Shown: in pieces, positions 1-8,656 of the stretch | Layout of the letters: each line of letters begins with the position of its first letter | How positions within the stretch are numbered: the first letter of the stretch is position 1 | Assembly (NCBI GenBank): GCA_964386865.1 | Contig: CAYLUN010000021.1 | Location: 1 to 64,000, forward strand | DNA from: CAYLUN01 sp964386865 | Lineage (GTDB): Bacteria; Verrucomicrobiota; Kiritimatiellia; RFP12; UBA1067 | DNA: 64,000 bases | Direction of reading: 5' to 3' | Translations under genes and position numbers: made by a program | Notes under the pieces: generated by a model | The model's input: only the letters and a program-made list of their open reading frames with translations | The model's database searches: none | What the model was told of the DNA's origin: nothing

Positions 1-285
1 TTTGCCCTTTCCGGGGCGCAGCGCATACGCGGCATGGTGACAACCTCTGTTGCGAATGGTGCCGGCCTGATCGGTTTGCTTGCGATTGACGAAACATGCA
101 GGGGACAAGGCCTGGGCGCGCGTCTTTTGAGGCGCTGCGAGAGTTTCTACAGCAGCTTCAACGCTCCCTTGTGCCGAGTGGTTACACAAGAAGAAAATGT
201 TGCGGCGTGCCGTCTGTATGAAAAGTCGGGCTACAGAGTCGCAGATGTGCAAGACGTCTGGCATGTGTGGCGGCACAGGTCTTGA
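1..285 (+). CDS. GNAT-family N-acetyltransferase, 3' part only
   Basis: The reading frame is open from base 1, so the gene starts outside the window. The visible 94 residues hold the acetyl-CoA binding motif A of GNAT enzymes (CRGQGLGARLL) followed by the C-terminal NVAACRLYEKSGY stretch that is typical of the last beta-alpha unit. GNAT enzymes move an acetyl group from acetyl-CoA to an amine. Because the gene abuts a polysaccharide locus, an amino-sugar acetyltransferase such as those acting on dTDP-amino-sugars is plausible, but the substrate-binding N-terminus is missing, so this is inference. An internal ATG at 34 is not a likely start because it would remove the core fold. Confidence 0.75.
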   Translation, partial: FALSGAQRIRGMVTTSVANGAGLIGLLAIDETCRGQGLGARLLRRCESFYSSFNAPLCRVVTQEENVAACRLYEKSGYRVADVQDVWHVWRHRS

Positions 286-319
286 GCGTTTCTTGTTGTC
301 GCGCGTATGAGGGTGGTAG

Positions 320-2065
320 GTGACGTGGCCTGCCATGAAGGCGGGGCCGAGGGTAAGGTTCGCATTATCGATGAATACGTGTCTGAGTAATAGATGGTTG
401 GTGCTGTTCGCTCAGGTGTCGCGCGGGCTGCTGCAAATAGCCGCCCGGCCGTGTTTTGTCATAGTTGCAGCGGCTTTGGTTGTTCACGGTTTGTTGCTCG
501 TGAGCGATGGCGTGTACTGGGATGGGTGGCTGATCTATACTTGGCTTACGGAAAAGAACTGGGCGGAGCTACACGCGTGGGCACGCGAGAGCGGCGTGCC
601 TTGGCTCGCCTATTTGCACGGGAGCATGGGGCGGCTTCCGTCTGTTGTCTTCGGATATAAAGCCGTGGCGTTTGTGATCACGGTGCTGTCCGCTCTCCTG
701 ACTTACCGGATATGCAAGGGCTCCTGCTTTCTGAGTCGCGCGGAAAGTCTCGCCGTTGCGCTCATCAGCCTGTGTTATCCGGCGTTCCAAGTGCGTGCCG
801 AGCTGATTGTTCTGCCGTACTCGCTGTTCTATTGCGTGTTCTTGCTTGGCGTCTGGCTGGCCATGTGCGCGGAGCGGGCCGAGGGAGCGGGGCATGTGGT
901 CTGGCGGAGCTGCGCCTTGGCGAGTTTTTTCGTGGCGTTCGCAGTCAATTCGCTGCTCATGTTCTTCTTTGGAGTCCTGCTGTTCCTGTTCTTCTACGCG
1001 AAGCAGACGTCCGGCCGTTCGTGGGGGGTGATGTTTACTCGCCTGCTGCCGCGTCGCTTGGATTACCTCATGTTGCCGTTCCTCTACTGGGGGTTCACCC
1101 GGACCTTTTTCCCGGTGCACGGCCACTACGCGGAGAACAATTACAATCAGATCACGTTTTCGCTGGGCGCCTTTGTCAACGGCTGCGCGCTGTTCTTCGC
1201 GAACAGCATCTACACCCAGATCAACGAATCCCTGCTTATCTTCATGGGGCAGCCCGTGGTTTTGTTGGCGTTGGTTGTGCTGGCGGCGTGGGGGTACCGG
1301 GCTCTTCGTGTCGATCGCGTTCAAGGGCCAGGCGTCTTTGTGACTTATGCGGCTTTGGCGTATGGCCTGTTGCTGCTGTTCATCGGCATTTTCCCCTACG
1401 TGGCAGTCGGCAAATGGCCCACGGCGCATGGCTGGGAGTCGCGGCACTCGCTGTTGATGGCTCTGCCGCTGGCGCTGATCATCGTCGCCTGTTTGCGTCT
1501 GGCCTTCACGACCGCGAGCGGGGCGCTTGGAAGAGCCGGCTGGACGGTGTTGATCCTGTTGCTGGCGGGTTTCTCGCTTTCCACCATGAAGGCCTATGTG
1601 GGCTGGCAGGCGCGGTGGGTGAAAGACCGCTCGATCATGGCCAAACTGGCCGATATGCCGCAAGCGAAAGCCTGCTCGGTGTTCTGGATCGAAGACCGTT
1701 TCCCCTTGGGGGGCGAGGAAAGTTACCGCTTTTACGAGTGGGCCTATCTGTTCAAGCAGGTGTGGGGAGATCAGCGACGGATCGGCATCGACTATCGGTC
1801 GGGACCCGAGCGGCTGGCCAGTCTGGCGAAAAAGGGCAACCTGTTCAGCGCGCGCTGGGCGCTGGCGCAGTTCGACCCGACCGGCCCCCAAGCCCGCCTG
1901 ACGATCCGGTGCGCCTACGGCCGAACAGATGACCCTTACCGGCTCTGCGCGCTGTATCAGTTCTATCGGTTTGTCCGGCCGGGCCGAATGAATGATTTCT
2001 TGAAGAGCGTCGTCGACGTCGACGTCGAGCCGTTGTCTAGTCCTTGGGAGAAAGGTTCGAAATGA
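320..2065 (+). CDS. Polytopic membrane protein, possible GT-C-type glycosyltransferase
   Basis: A protein of up to 581 residues with about ten hydrophobic segments across its first 430 residues and a soluble C-terminal tail of about 140 residues. An acidic stretch in the first extracytoplasmic loop (SDGVYWDGWLIYTWL) resembles the Asp-containing loop of GT-C enzymes, which use polyprenyl-linked sugar donors. No specific family was recognised with certainty. The GTG at 320 gives the longest form; ATG at 335 or 371 is possible, and 371 would place the first membrane helix close to the N-terminus. Its stop overlaps the ATG of the next gene (ATGA), indicating translational coupling. Confidence 0.6.
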   Translation: MTWPAMKAGPRVRFALSMNTCLSNRWLVLFAQVSRGLLQIAARPCFVIVAAALVVHGLLLVSDGVYWDGWLIYTWLTEKNWAELHAWARESGVPWLAYLHGSMGRLPSVVFGYKAVAFVITVLSALLTYRICKGSCFLSRAESLAVALISLCYPAFQVRAELIVLPYSLFYCVFLLGVWLAMCAERAEGAGHVVWRSCALASFFVAFAVNSLLMFFFGVLLFLFFYAKQTSGRSWGVMFTRLLPRRLDYLMLPFLYWGFTRTFFPVHGHYAENNYNQITFSLGAFVNGCALFFANSIYTQINESLLIFMGQPVVLLALVVLAAWGYRALRVDRVQGPGVFVTYAALAYGLLLLFIGIFPYVAVGKWPTAHGWESRHSLLMALPLALIIVACLRLAFTTASGALGRAGWTVLILLLAGFSLSTMKAYVGWQARWVKDRSIMAKLADMPQAKACSVFWIEDRFPLGGEESYRFYEWAYLFKQVWGDQRRIGIDYRSGPERLASLAKKGNLFSARWALAQFDPTGPQARLTIRCAYGRTDDPYRLCALYQFYRFVRPGRMNDFLKSVVDVDVEPLSSPWEKGSK

Positions 2066-3081
2066 AAGCAGCGATCATAGGCATGGGGCCGATGGGCGTG
2101 AGGCACGTCGCCGCGGTCGGCAAGGTTCCCGACCTAGAGCTGGTCGCCGTTTGCGACAGCCGGGCCGAGGCGATGGAGAAGGCGGGGCTCGACGCGCAGG
2201 TCGGGCGCTTTCTGCGCGCCGAAGACTTGCTGGACGAGGCTCGGCCGGAACTGGTGATCCTCGCCACGACCGCCCCCAGCCACCACGCGCTCGCGCTGGC
2301 GGCGCTGCAAGCTGGGGTGCGCCGCATTCTCTGCGAGAAGCCGATCGCCTGTTCGCTGCGTCAGGCCCGCGAGATGCTGGATCAGGCCGCCGCTTGCGGA
2401 GCCGTGCTCGCGGTGAACCACTGCCGCCGGCACGTGCCGGCCTATCAGTGGCTGGCTGGCAAGATCCGCTCCGGCGAGTGGGGCGCGCTCCGGGGTGTCC
2501 GCTCCGCCTGCCCGGGCATTGGGCTGGGCTGCCTGGCGACGCACTTTATCGATCTGTTGCGATTCTTGGGTGGAGAGGACTTTACTGAGGTCTTCGGCTG
2601 GGTTGACCCGGAGAAGGGGGCTAATCCGCGTGGCGCCTGCTTCCATGATCCCGGCGGGCTGATCGTGGCGCCTGGCGCGTCGGGCGCCCGCTATGTCCAC
2701 CACCAGATTGAGGATGCGGCCGGGCCCTACAGCCTGACGCTTGACCTGACGTCCGCCCGCGTCTCGGTGGAGGAGCGGGAGGGAAAGGTCAACGTGATTT
2801 GGCGAGACCCCTCGGTCAAGCCCGGCCCGGGCAGGCCGCCCCGGTTTGAGACGTTCGCGTGCCCGGACGAGTCGCCCCTTCGGCTCGACCTCGTGGAGAT
2901 GACCGCCGGTGTATTGAAGGATCTCGTTCGGGGAACCGATCTAGCCTGCGTGGGCGAACACGGCTACAAGTCTCTGGAGGTCGTCGTGGCCGCCTACGGC
3001 TCGCACGCGGCGGGCCACCGCGCCGTGCCGCTGCCGCTCGGCGACCCCGAACTGCTGTCAAAGGAGTTGTCCATCACATGA
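2062..3081 (+). CDS. Gfo/Idh/MocA family oxidoreductase
   Basis: A 339-residue NAD(P)-dependent sugar oxidoreductase. The N-terminus has the Rossmann dinucleotide motif GMGPMGVRH, and the EKPIACS motif near residue 92 carries the conserved Lys of this family. The C-terminal part matches the alpha/beta substrate domain, and THFIDLLRFLGG is a typical GFO/IDH/MocA stretch. Such enzymes oxidise a hydroxyl of a nucleotide sugar, often as the first step to an amino- or deoxysugar. The start at 2062 is chosen over an in-frame ATG at 2044 because GGGAGAAAGG lies at a suitable distance before 2062 and the Rossmann strand begins there. It overlaps both neighbours by 4 bases. Confidence 0.85.
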   Translation: MKAAIIGMGPMGVRHVAAVGKVPDLELVAVCDSRAEAMEKAGLDAQVGRFLRAEDLLDEARPELVILATTAPSHHALALAALQAGVRRILCEKPIACSLRQAREMLDQAAACGAVLAVNHCRRHVPAYQWLAGKIRSGEWGALRGVRSACPGIGLGCLATHFIDLLRFLGGEDFTEVFGWVDPEKGANPRGACFHDPGGLIVAPGASGARYVHHQIEDAAGPYSLTLDLTSARVSVEEREGKVNVIWRDPSVKPGPGRPPRFETFACPDESPLRLDLVEMTAGVLKDLVRGTDLACVGEHGYKSLEVVVAAYGSHAAGHRAVPLPLGDPELLSKELSIT

Positions 3082-4046
3082 GCGCAACGCGGGTCGCTAT
3101 CGTCGGTTTCGGCGCCATCGCCGAAAAGCACATCGAGGTGCTCCGAGCCCTCGGCGCAGAGGTCGTCGCCTCCTGCAACCGCTCCGAGGCGGGCCGGCAG
3201 AAGGCACGGGAGAAGGGCGGAATCAAGGCTACGTATGCAGATCCTGCGGCCATGATCGGGGTTGAGTGTCCGGACGGGCTCATTGTCACCGCAAATGTCC
3301 TGTCGCAGTTCGAGTTGATCCGCGATCTCATTCCGACAGGTATCCCCCTGCTGGTCGAAAAGCCGGCTGGGACGAGCCTGCGTGAAGCGGAGGCGCTGGC
3401 CTTCCTTGCCGACCAGTACCGGACACCCGTGATGGTCGCCCTGAACCGGCGTTTCTACTCGGTCTATCATCAGGCTCTCGCCAGGATGGGGGGACGCGAA
3501 GCCGTCACCTCCGTGGCTGTTGAGTGGTCCGAAGATCCGGCAAAGATGCTTGCGGTGGGCCACCCTGCCGCGTTGCTTCCGGCCCTGAATTTCGCGAACA
3601 GCCTGCACGGCATTGACCTGCTCCCCTTCTTCGCGGGAGACGTGCAGGCACCTGCGGTGTGGGGGCGCAATCTGGATCCGAGCGCCGCTCTGTACCGGTG
3701 GCAGATGGCGCTCGACGGCGTGTCCTCAAGCGCGGCGCGCGTTCACTTCGATTCCAACTGGGACGTGCCCGGACGGTGGCGCCTGATCGTGGACGCTGCG
3801 GATGTCCGGCTGGTGAGCGCGCCGCTGGAGACCGGGTTGCTGCTTGCGCGGGGAAAGCCGGCCGAGCAGCTGACGCCCTCGCAGGAGGACGCCCAGTTCA
3901 AGCCCGGTTTCTTCGGCCAGGCGAAAGCATTTCTCGACGTGGTCCGCGAGCGGCAGCCGATTCGCTGGCCCGCCTGTTCGCTGCAGGACGTGCTCCCGGC
4001 GATGCGTCTGGCGCAGCGGATGACGGATGCGTGCGCCGGCGGATAG
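3078..4046 (+). CDS. Gfo/Idh/MocA family oxidoreductase, second copy
   Basis: A 322-residue protein with the Rossmann motif GFGAIAEKH and the family EKPAGTS motif. It follows another member of the family with an ATGA overlap, so the two are probably co-translated and may act on successive or related nucleotide-sugar intermediates. Sequence similarity between the two is limited outside the shared motifs, so they are not a recent tandem duplication. The start is the ATG at 3078; the frame stays open upstream only inside the preceding gene. The stop is followed immediately by a repeat-bounded noncoding element. Confidence 0.85.
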   Translation: MSATRVAIVGFGAIAEKHIEVLRALGAEVVASCNRSEAGRQKAREKGGIKATYADPAAMIGVECPDGLIVTANVLSQFELIRDLIPTGIPLLVEKPAGTSLREAEALAFLADQYRTPVMVALNRRFYSVYHQALARMGGREAVTSVAVEWSEDPAKMLAVGHPAALLPALNFANSLHGIDLLPFFAGDVQAPAVWGRNLDPSAALYRWQMALDGVSSSAARVHFDSNWDVPGRWRLIVDAADVRLVSAPLETGLLLARGKPAEQLTPSQEDAQFKPGFFGQAKAFLDVVRERQPIRWPACSLQDVLPAMRLAQRMTDACAGG

Positions 4047-4051
4047 TTGAA

Positions 4052-4087
4052 AGAGGTCGGAGGTCGGCGATCGGAGGTCGGAGAGAA
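4052..4087. repeat. Family A repeat arm, left of cloverleaf element copy 1
   Basis: Degenerate tandem heptamers of the type GGTCGGA/GATCGGA, read here on the plus strand. The complementary orientation (TGACCTC/CGACCTC units) follows on the far side of the core at 4284-4312, so the two arms could pair. Confidence 0.8.
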
Positions 4088-4283
4088 GAGACAACCGACC
4101 AACCCAGCGACAGCCACGCCATCTTTGCTCCCCAACTGATTCCGCTGAAGACGTCGGCGTCCGGCGGTGAATCGAACGGAATGCCCTCACGGGCACACTA
4201 CAAACGGGTGCGAAGCGTTCGTAGTGGCGCCGTCAGGCGCTTCAAGCCGACTTTTTCAGCGGGATCCCCAACTGTCTTCTGAC
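4088..4283 (+). mobile_element. MITE-like cloverleaf element, copy 1
   Basis: About 196 bases that recur, inverted, at 11071-11268 with only scattered differences. The centre (4138-4266, 129 bases) is bounded by imperfect 21-base inverted repeats beginning GATTCCGCTGAA. Inside are three further hairpins: TGCCC-TCAC-GGGCA, a stem between CACTACAAACG and CGTTCGTAGTG, and GCGCC-GTCA-GGCGC. The whole would fold as an outer stem with three arms. No transposase is encoded. A 33-codon frame starting at ATG 4181 is shared by both copies but is probably not a gene, because its sequence is dictated by the hairpins. Confidence 0.75.
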
Positions 4284-4312
4284 CTCTGACCTCCGACCTC
4301 TGACCTCCGCCT
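4284..4312. repeat. Family A repeat arm, right of cloverleaf element copy 1
   Basis: Tandem TGACCTC/CGACCTC units, the reverse complement of the left arm. The array runs to within two bases of the ATG of the next gene, so the translation start region of that gene lies in repeat DNA and has no obvious ribosome binding site. Confidence 0.8.
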
Positions 4313-4313
4313 C

Positions 4314-5777
4314 ATGCCCTTTTACCCGACTACCCCCAGCGCGGCCTCTAAGCCACTGGCGCTCTGCGACACAGGCCGCGTCCGCCAAATGGAAGAGGAG
4401 CTGAACGGCTTTATGTTCCGCGGGGTGCCCGTCGGTTCGGTGGTGGCCAGTTTGCTGCACGACGAAATCTGGAGGGGCACCGGCGACTGGAGCGCGGTGG
4501 GGGCGTGGAAAAATCGCCTCCGGTTCGCCTATCATCTTTACCGCCCTGTTCTGAGCCGGAAGACGCGCGGCGCCGATTTGAGCCGCTGCCGCGGGCGCGT
4601 TCTGCTGACCTGCAGCGGCACGAGCAGGCGGCTCATCGACCTCGTCATGCCCGTGGCGAGACAGCTCGGAGCGGAGCGCTGCATCGTGCTGTGTTCCAGC
4701 GGGGAGACAGCCGCGCAAGTGCCCGCCGAGCTCAAGACGCTTGTGTGGGGGCAGCTGCCCGGGGGTTACGACGGGCACGCGTGGCACCGGGAGTTCATCG
4801 GACTCTGGCGAAGGCTTCGCCCGGCGCTCAAGCAAGGCGTGAGCAGGTGGGGGCTTCCGGGGCGGGCGCTGCACCGATTCGCGGTCGCGACCATCCTCGG
4901 CACCCAGCGTGTGGCGCTTGCGCAGGCGCTGCTGTCGCGCGCACACGCGGCGGCGGTGCTGTCCGATCACGACCGGTTCTTTCTGTGGGCGCCGCTGGTG
5001 CTGTCCGCCCGCGCGTCGGGCCTGCCCACCTTCACCCTCATGCACGGAACGTTCGGGGAAAAGTGCGCAGGCTACTACCCCGTGCTGGCCGACACCCTGT
5101 TCTGCTGGGGCTCGCTGCAGCGCGACATGCTGACGGCCGCCGGCGCAAGCGGGCGGCGGCTGATCGTGGCCGGGTGCCCGCGGCTGACGCGGGAGCTGCC
5201 ACTCGATGGCGCTGCGGCGAAGCGCAAGCTCGGACTCAACCCCAGCCGGCTGGTGGCCACGCTCGCGACCGCCCCTTATCACCTGCCGCTGCGCCTGAGG
5301 CTGGTCGAGGCGTTTGGAGATGCGATGTCCGACCTCGGCGACTGGACGGGGGTGGTGCGGCTTCACTCGAGCGAGACGCTCGCCGCCTACGAAGCCGCCC
5401 GATCCCGCTATCCCTCGCTCCGCTTCATGCCGAATGACGAGAGTTCGCTCGACGATATGCTCGCGGCCACGGACGTGGCGGTCGTCCATTCGAGCGGCTT
5501 CGGAAGCGACGCGCTCGTCAAGGGACGCTTGACGGTGATTCTGGATGCGATCGACCTGCCGCTTGGGCACGGCCAGGAACTGCTGGATTTTGCGGCGTGC
5601 CCGCGGGCGCGCTCGGCGGACGAGCTCAAGCTGGTGCTGGCACGCCTGGCGAGTGACACGGCGGAGCGCGAGCGGCTTCGATCGTCTGCCGAGGATTATG
5701 TGGGGCGGTTCTGCGCCTATTTCGGAGAAGACTCCGCCAGGCGAATTGCCGAGCATGTGCTGCCGGCGGTCTGTTGA
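4314..5777 (+). CDS. GT-B-like polysaccharide biosynthesis protein
   Basis: A 487-residue soluble protein, paralogous to the gene at 7205. Shared landmarks include HGTFG near residue 244, the LADTLFCWGSLQRDML segment, GCPRLTR, and a late VVHSSGFGSDALVKGR motif. The last resembles the donor-binding region of CDP-glycerol glycerophosphotransferase and UDP-GlcNAc 2-epimerase-type GT-B folds, in which the two Rossmann domains enclose a nucleotide-sugar. A capsular glycosyl- or glycerophosphotransferase is the best guess; the substrate is unknown. The ATG at 4314 follows the repeat arm directly. ATG 4389 is an alternative, but the paralog also has about 30 residues before the conserved GVP(V/I)G motif, which favours the upstream start. 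Confidence 0.65.
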   Translation: MPFYPTTPSAASKPLALCDTGRVRQMEEELNGFMFRGVPVGSVVASLLHDEIWRGTGDWSAVGAWKNRLRFAYHLYRPVLSRKTRGADLSRCRGRVLLTCSGTSRRLIDLVMPVARQLGAERCIVLCSSGETAAQVPAELKTLVWGQLPGGYDGHAWHREFIGLWRRLRPALKQGVSRWGLPGRALHRFAVATILGTQRVALAQALLSRAHAAAVLSDHDRFFLWAPLVLSARASGLPTFTLMHGTFGEKCAGYYPVLADTLFCWGSLQRDMLTAAGASGRRLIVAGCPRLTRELPLDGAAAKRKLGLNPSRLVATLATAPYHLPLRLRLVEAFGDAMSDLGDWTGVVRLHSSETLAAYEAARSRYPSLRFMPNDESSLDDMLAATDVAVVHSSGFGSDALVKGRLTVILDAIDLPLGHGQELLDFAACPRARSADELKLVLARLASDTAERERLRSSAEDYVGRFCAYFGEDSARRIAEHVLPAVC

Positions 5778-5812
5778 CTACGAAAACCGCGAAATACACG
5801 AACAAGAAAGAA
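5772..5812. repeat. Possible degenerate repeat arm (family C/F-like)
   Basis: The spacer before the flippase contains ACCGCGAAATACACGAA, which resembles the short degenerate units seen in the arms elsewhere in the window. It is a single arm with no partner seen nearby. Confidence 0.35.
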
Positions 5813-5817
5813 CTCGG

Positions 5818-7155
5818 TTGAGCTTGAGTCTCAAGGATCGTCTAGCGGCTCTGTTTGCCCGAAAGCCAGACATTCAGGGCGTGACGTCCGGACGGCGCTC
5901 CGTGTTCGCGCTGGTGTCCGCGCTGGTCGGAGGCAATCTGATCTCCACCGTGATCCGGATGTTCAGCGGGTTTCTGACGGCCCGGTGCGTGGAGCCGTCC
6001 GTGATGGGGCTGTTCAACGGGATCGGGCTGGTTCAAGGCTACGTGCCGTTCCTGCAGCTCGGCGTACTCAACGGGCTAAACCGGGAGTTGCCGTACTACG
6101 TCGGCAAGGGCGACCACGAGCGCGTGCGGCAACTGGCCGCCGCTGCGCAGGCGTGGGCGCTCATGCTGGGTGTGGGCGTGGCCGCCACCTTGACTGGGGT
6201 CTCGGCCTGGCAGGCGGCCCACGGTCACTGGATGCTGGCGGCGGGCTGGCTCGCCAACGCCGCGACATGTTTTTTCCTTTTCTACTGCACCTACTACTTG
6301 GAGATCACGTTCAGGACGCGCAGCGATTTCGCGCGGTTGGCGCTGATCAATGTGGTCATGAGCGTGACCTCGCTGGCGCTCGTGGCGGTCATCTGGTGGC
6401 TGTCCTTCTACGGTCTGTGCGTGCGAGCGGCGCTGGTGGGCGCGGTGCAGTTTGCGCTCCTGTGGGCCTGGCGCCCGGTCAAGGTGTCTCCCGCGCTGCG
6501 GCGGGAACCTCTTCTGCATCTGCTCAAGATCGGCGCGCCCATATTTGCGGTCGGCCAGGTCTATGCCTACTGGGGCACGCTGGAGGCGACGCTGATGCTC
6601 TATTATTGCGGCACGAGGGGGCTGGGCCTTTACTCGGTCGCCGCTATGGCGAGCACGACGGTGCTGATGCTGCCGCTGGCCTTGTCGCAAGTCCTCTATC
6701 CGCAGATGGCGGAGCAATATGGCCGTACCGCCGATCTGCGCGTGATCGTCAAGTCAGCCCTGCGGCCGATGCTCGCCGCACTGCTGGTCATGAGCGTGCT
6801 GACGGCGATCGGGTGGTTCCTGGTTCCGCCGGTCGTCGGGATCCTTCTGCCCAAGTATGTCGATGGCGTTCCCGCTGTGCAGTGGTCGATACTCATGGCT
6901 CCGGTCATGTGCCTCCAGCCGATCAACAACGTGTTCAACGTGGTCAAGCGGCAGGACTTGTTCGCACTCGCAATCGCCGTGGGAATGGCAACCTATTACG
7001 CCAGTCTGCGCTGGCTGCTTCGCGGCGGGCCGGAGCTGGTCATTTTTCCGCAGGCGATGCTGGCGGGCAAGGTTGTGTTTCTGCTCACGTGCTACGCCGG
7101 GCTGGCGTGGCTGATCCGGCAAGACCGAACGTCGCGGGCACTGTCGAGAGAGTAG
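5818..7155 (+). CDS. Wzx-type polysaccharide flippase (MOP superfamily)
   Basis: About 445 residues with 12 or so hydrophobic segments and the general layout of the PST/Wzx branch of the MOP superfamily. These proteins flip undecaprenyl-diphosphate-linked repeat units across the inner membrane. The N-terminal stretch SALVGGNLISTVIRMFSG and the LGLYSVAAMASTTVLMLP stretch match the usual first helix and the seventh to eighth helix region. There is no clear ATG: TTG 5818 preceded by AAGAAAGAA is the best candidate, with TTG 5824 or GTG 5881 possible. It works with the polymerase-like gene at 27148 in a Wzx/Wzy-type scheme. Confidence 0.8.
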   Translation: MSLSLKDRLAALFARKPDIQGVTSGRRSVFALVSALVGGNLISTVIRMFSGFLTARCVEPSVMGLFNGIGLVQGYVPFLQLGVLNGLNRELPYYVGKGDHERVRQLAAAAQAWALMLGVGVAATLTGVSAWQAAHGHWMLAAGWLANAATCFFLFYCTYYLEITFRTRSDFARLALINVVMSVTSLALVAVIWWLSFYGLCVRAALVGAVQFALLWAWRPVKVSPALRREPLLHLLKIGAPIFAVGQVYAYWGTLEATLMLYYCGTRGLGLYSVAAMASTTVLMLPLALSQVLYPQMAEQYGRTADLRVIVKSALRPMLAALLVMSVLTAIGWFLVPPVVGILLPKYVDGVPAVQWSILMAPVMCLQPINNVFNVVKRQDLFALAIAVGMATYYASLRWLLRGGPELVIFPQAMLAGKVVFLLTCYAGLAWLIRQDRTSRALSRE

Positions 7156-7200
7156 ACCTCTGACCTCCGATCTCTGACCTCCGACTTCCGACCTCCGACT
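7156..7200. repeat. Single family A repeat arm
   Basis: An array of TGACCTC/CGACCTC-type heptamers fills nearly the whole spacer between the flippase stop and the next ATG at 7205. No complementary arm or core is present, so this is a solitary arm. Confidence 0.75.
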
Positions 7201-7204
7201 CGCC

Positions 7205-8626
7205 ATGGGATTTCACAACAAATGCCTGCCGGTGCTTCCGGACGATACGCTGTTTGATTTGGAGAACCGGCTTCGTGAGCCGTTCTTCATGGGCGTGCCG
7301 ATCGGATTAACACTGACGACCTGCCTGAACACGCAGTTGCCAGCTAATCCACTGGCTGCGTTGAAGGCTGTTTTAGGGTGGATGATGCTCTGCTGGTTCG
7401 GGCATCGGGGATGTCAGCCCCTGCCTCCGCTGGAACGTGGTCTCGCGTTGTTGACTTGGCTGGCTGATACACCTCGGTTCAACGGCATGGTTGCTCCTGT
7501 TGCTAATGAATTTGGCGTTGGACAATACAACGTGATCGCGGGTGAACCGGATGTGCGGCACTTGGTGAATCCAGGAGCCGGGTTCTGTACGAAGTATCAG
7601 ATCTGCAGCGGTGAGATGGGGGGGTGGAGGCGCGAGTACCGCCGTTGTTGCGGAGCTTGGCACCGGCAGATCTGGAACTGGATGAGTGTTCATAACCTGT
7701 CTTGTTGGCTCTTTCCCCATCTCGCATACGCCCTAGCAGTGCGCTCCCTGTACGTACACGGGTTCTTCCGTTTCTTGGATCGGATACAACCGACGGCGAT
7801 TCTGACGGATTCAGAGCACAACCATCCATGGCCCTGCCTGATCCTCGCCGCTCGGCAGCTGAAGATACCGACTCTGCAGATGATTCACTGTGCGATCTAT
7901 ACCTCTTATATTTTCTACCCGTTGCTCTCAGACGCGGCGCTCTGCTGGGGTGAGCAACAGCGAGAGCAGATGATCTCTTTCGGCGTCGAGCCTGAGCGGT
8001 TGCTGACAGTCGGTTGTCAGCGGTTGACACGCTCGAACCCTGCTGATCGCGTGCACGTTCGAACGAAACTTGGGCTACCGATCGAGCTCCCCGTCGTGAT
8101 GCTCGCTACCAATCCGATCACTCGAGATAAGTGGCGAAAACAGGTGTTCACGTTTGGGGATGCTCTGAAGGGTGTTGACGGTTTGACAGGTGTTGTCAGA
8201 ATGCATCCGGCTGAGAAGCTCGAATCATACAGGGAAGAGATTGCCAAATACCCGTGGATACGGTTCTTTGAGAGCCGACAGTGGACGCTGGAGGAGTCGA
8301 TGGCCGCCTGTGATGTTGTTGTGAGCCACAACAGTGGACTGGGCAACGATGCACTTGTGATGGGCCGGCCGGTGGTGGTGCTCGACGTGCTGGGGGAGCC
8401 CATGAGCAACGGCCAAGTGTTGGCCGACAAAGCGGGCTGCCCAGTGGCCAAGACGGCTGATGAACTCCGTCAAACGGTGACACGCGTACTGGGGGATGGG
8501 TGTTATCGTCAAACGCTCCGCGAACAGGCTGAGAAGTATGTGGCGTGGTTCTGTAACGCGTATGGCCAAGACGCAGCACGGAATGTTGCGGACGAATTCA
8601 GAAAACGGATTGCAGCCAGGCGGTAA
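7205..8626 (+). CDS. GT-B-like polysaccharide biosynthesis protein, second paralog
   Basis: A 473-residue paralog of the gene at 4314. It shares the GVPIG start region, the HCAIY/HGTFG position, the LSDAALCWGEQQREQM segment, GCQRLTR and VSHNSGLGNDALVMGR. The base composition is visibly less G+C-rich than that of its paralog, which suggests a separate origin or relaxed codon use rather than recent duplication. Like its paralog it begins directly after a family A repeat arm. The reaction is probably transfer from a nucleotide-activated donor in assembly of the surface glycan; no specific substrate can be named. Confidence 0.65.
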   Translation: MGFHNKCLPVLPDDTLFDLENRLREPFFMGVPIGLTLTTCLNTQLPANPLAALKAVLGWMMLCWFGHRGCQPLPPLERGLALLTWLADTPRFNGMVAPVANEFGVGQYNVIAGEPDVRHLVNPGAGFCTKYQICSGEMGGWRREYRRCCGAWHRQIWNWMSVHNLSCWLFPHLAYALAVRSLYVHGFFRFLDRIQPTAILTDSEHNHPWPCLILAARQLKIPTLQMIHCAIYTSYIFYPLLSDAALCWGEQQREQMISFGVEPERLLTVGCQRLTRSNPADRVHVRTKLGLPIELPVVMLATNPITRDKWRKQVFTFGDALKGVDGLTGVVRMHPAEKLESYREEIAKYPWIRFFESRQWTLEESMAACDVVVSHNSGLGNDALVMGRPVVVLDVLGEPMSNGQVLADKAGCPVAKTADELRQTVTRVLGDGCYRQTLREQAEKYVAWFCNAYGQDAARNVADEFRKRIAARR

Positions 8627-8656
8627 GAAAACGCTTGGCTTGTTCTCGAATTTGTC

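Noticed and set aside
569..1891. Long minus-strand open frame opposite the first membrane protein
   Set aside because: It mirrors a convincing plus-strand gene in G+C-rich DNA, and its translation is rich in Arg, Gln and His without any domain. The same applies to other long antisense frames such as 4242-5756, 45011-46681 and 55499-58252.
4181..4282. A 33-codon frame conserved in both cloverleaf copies as a small gene
   Set aside because: There is no ribosome binding site, the sequence is fixed by hairpin pairing, and the few differences between copies include radical changes such as Gly/Glu.
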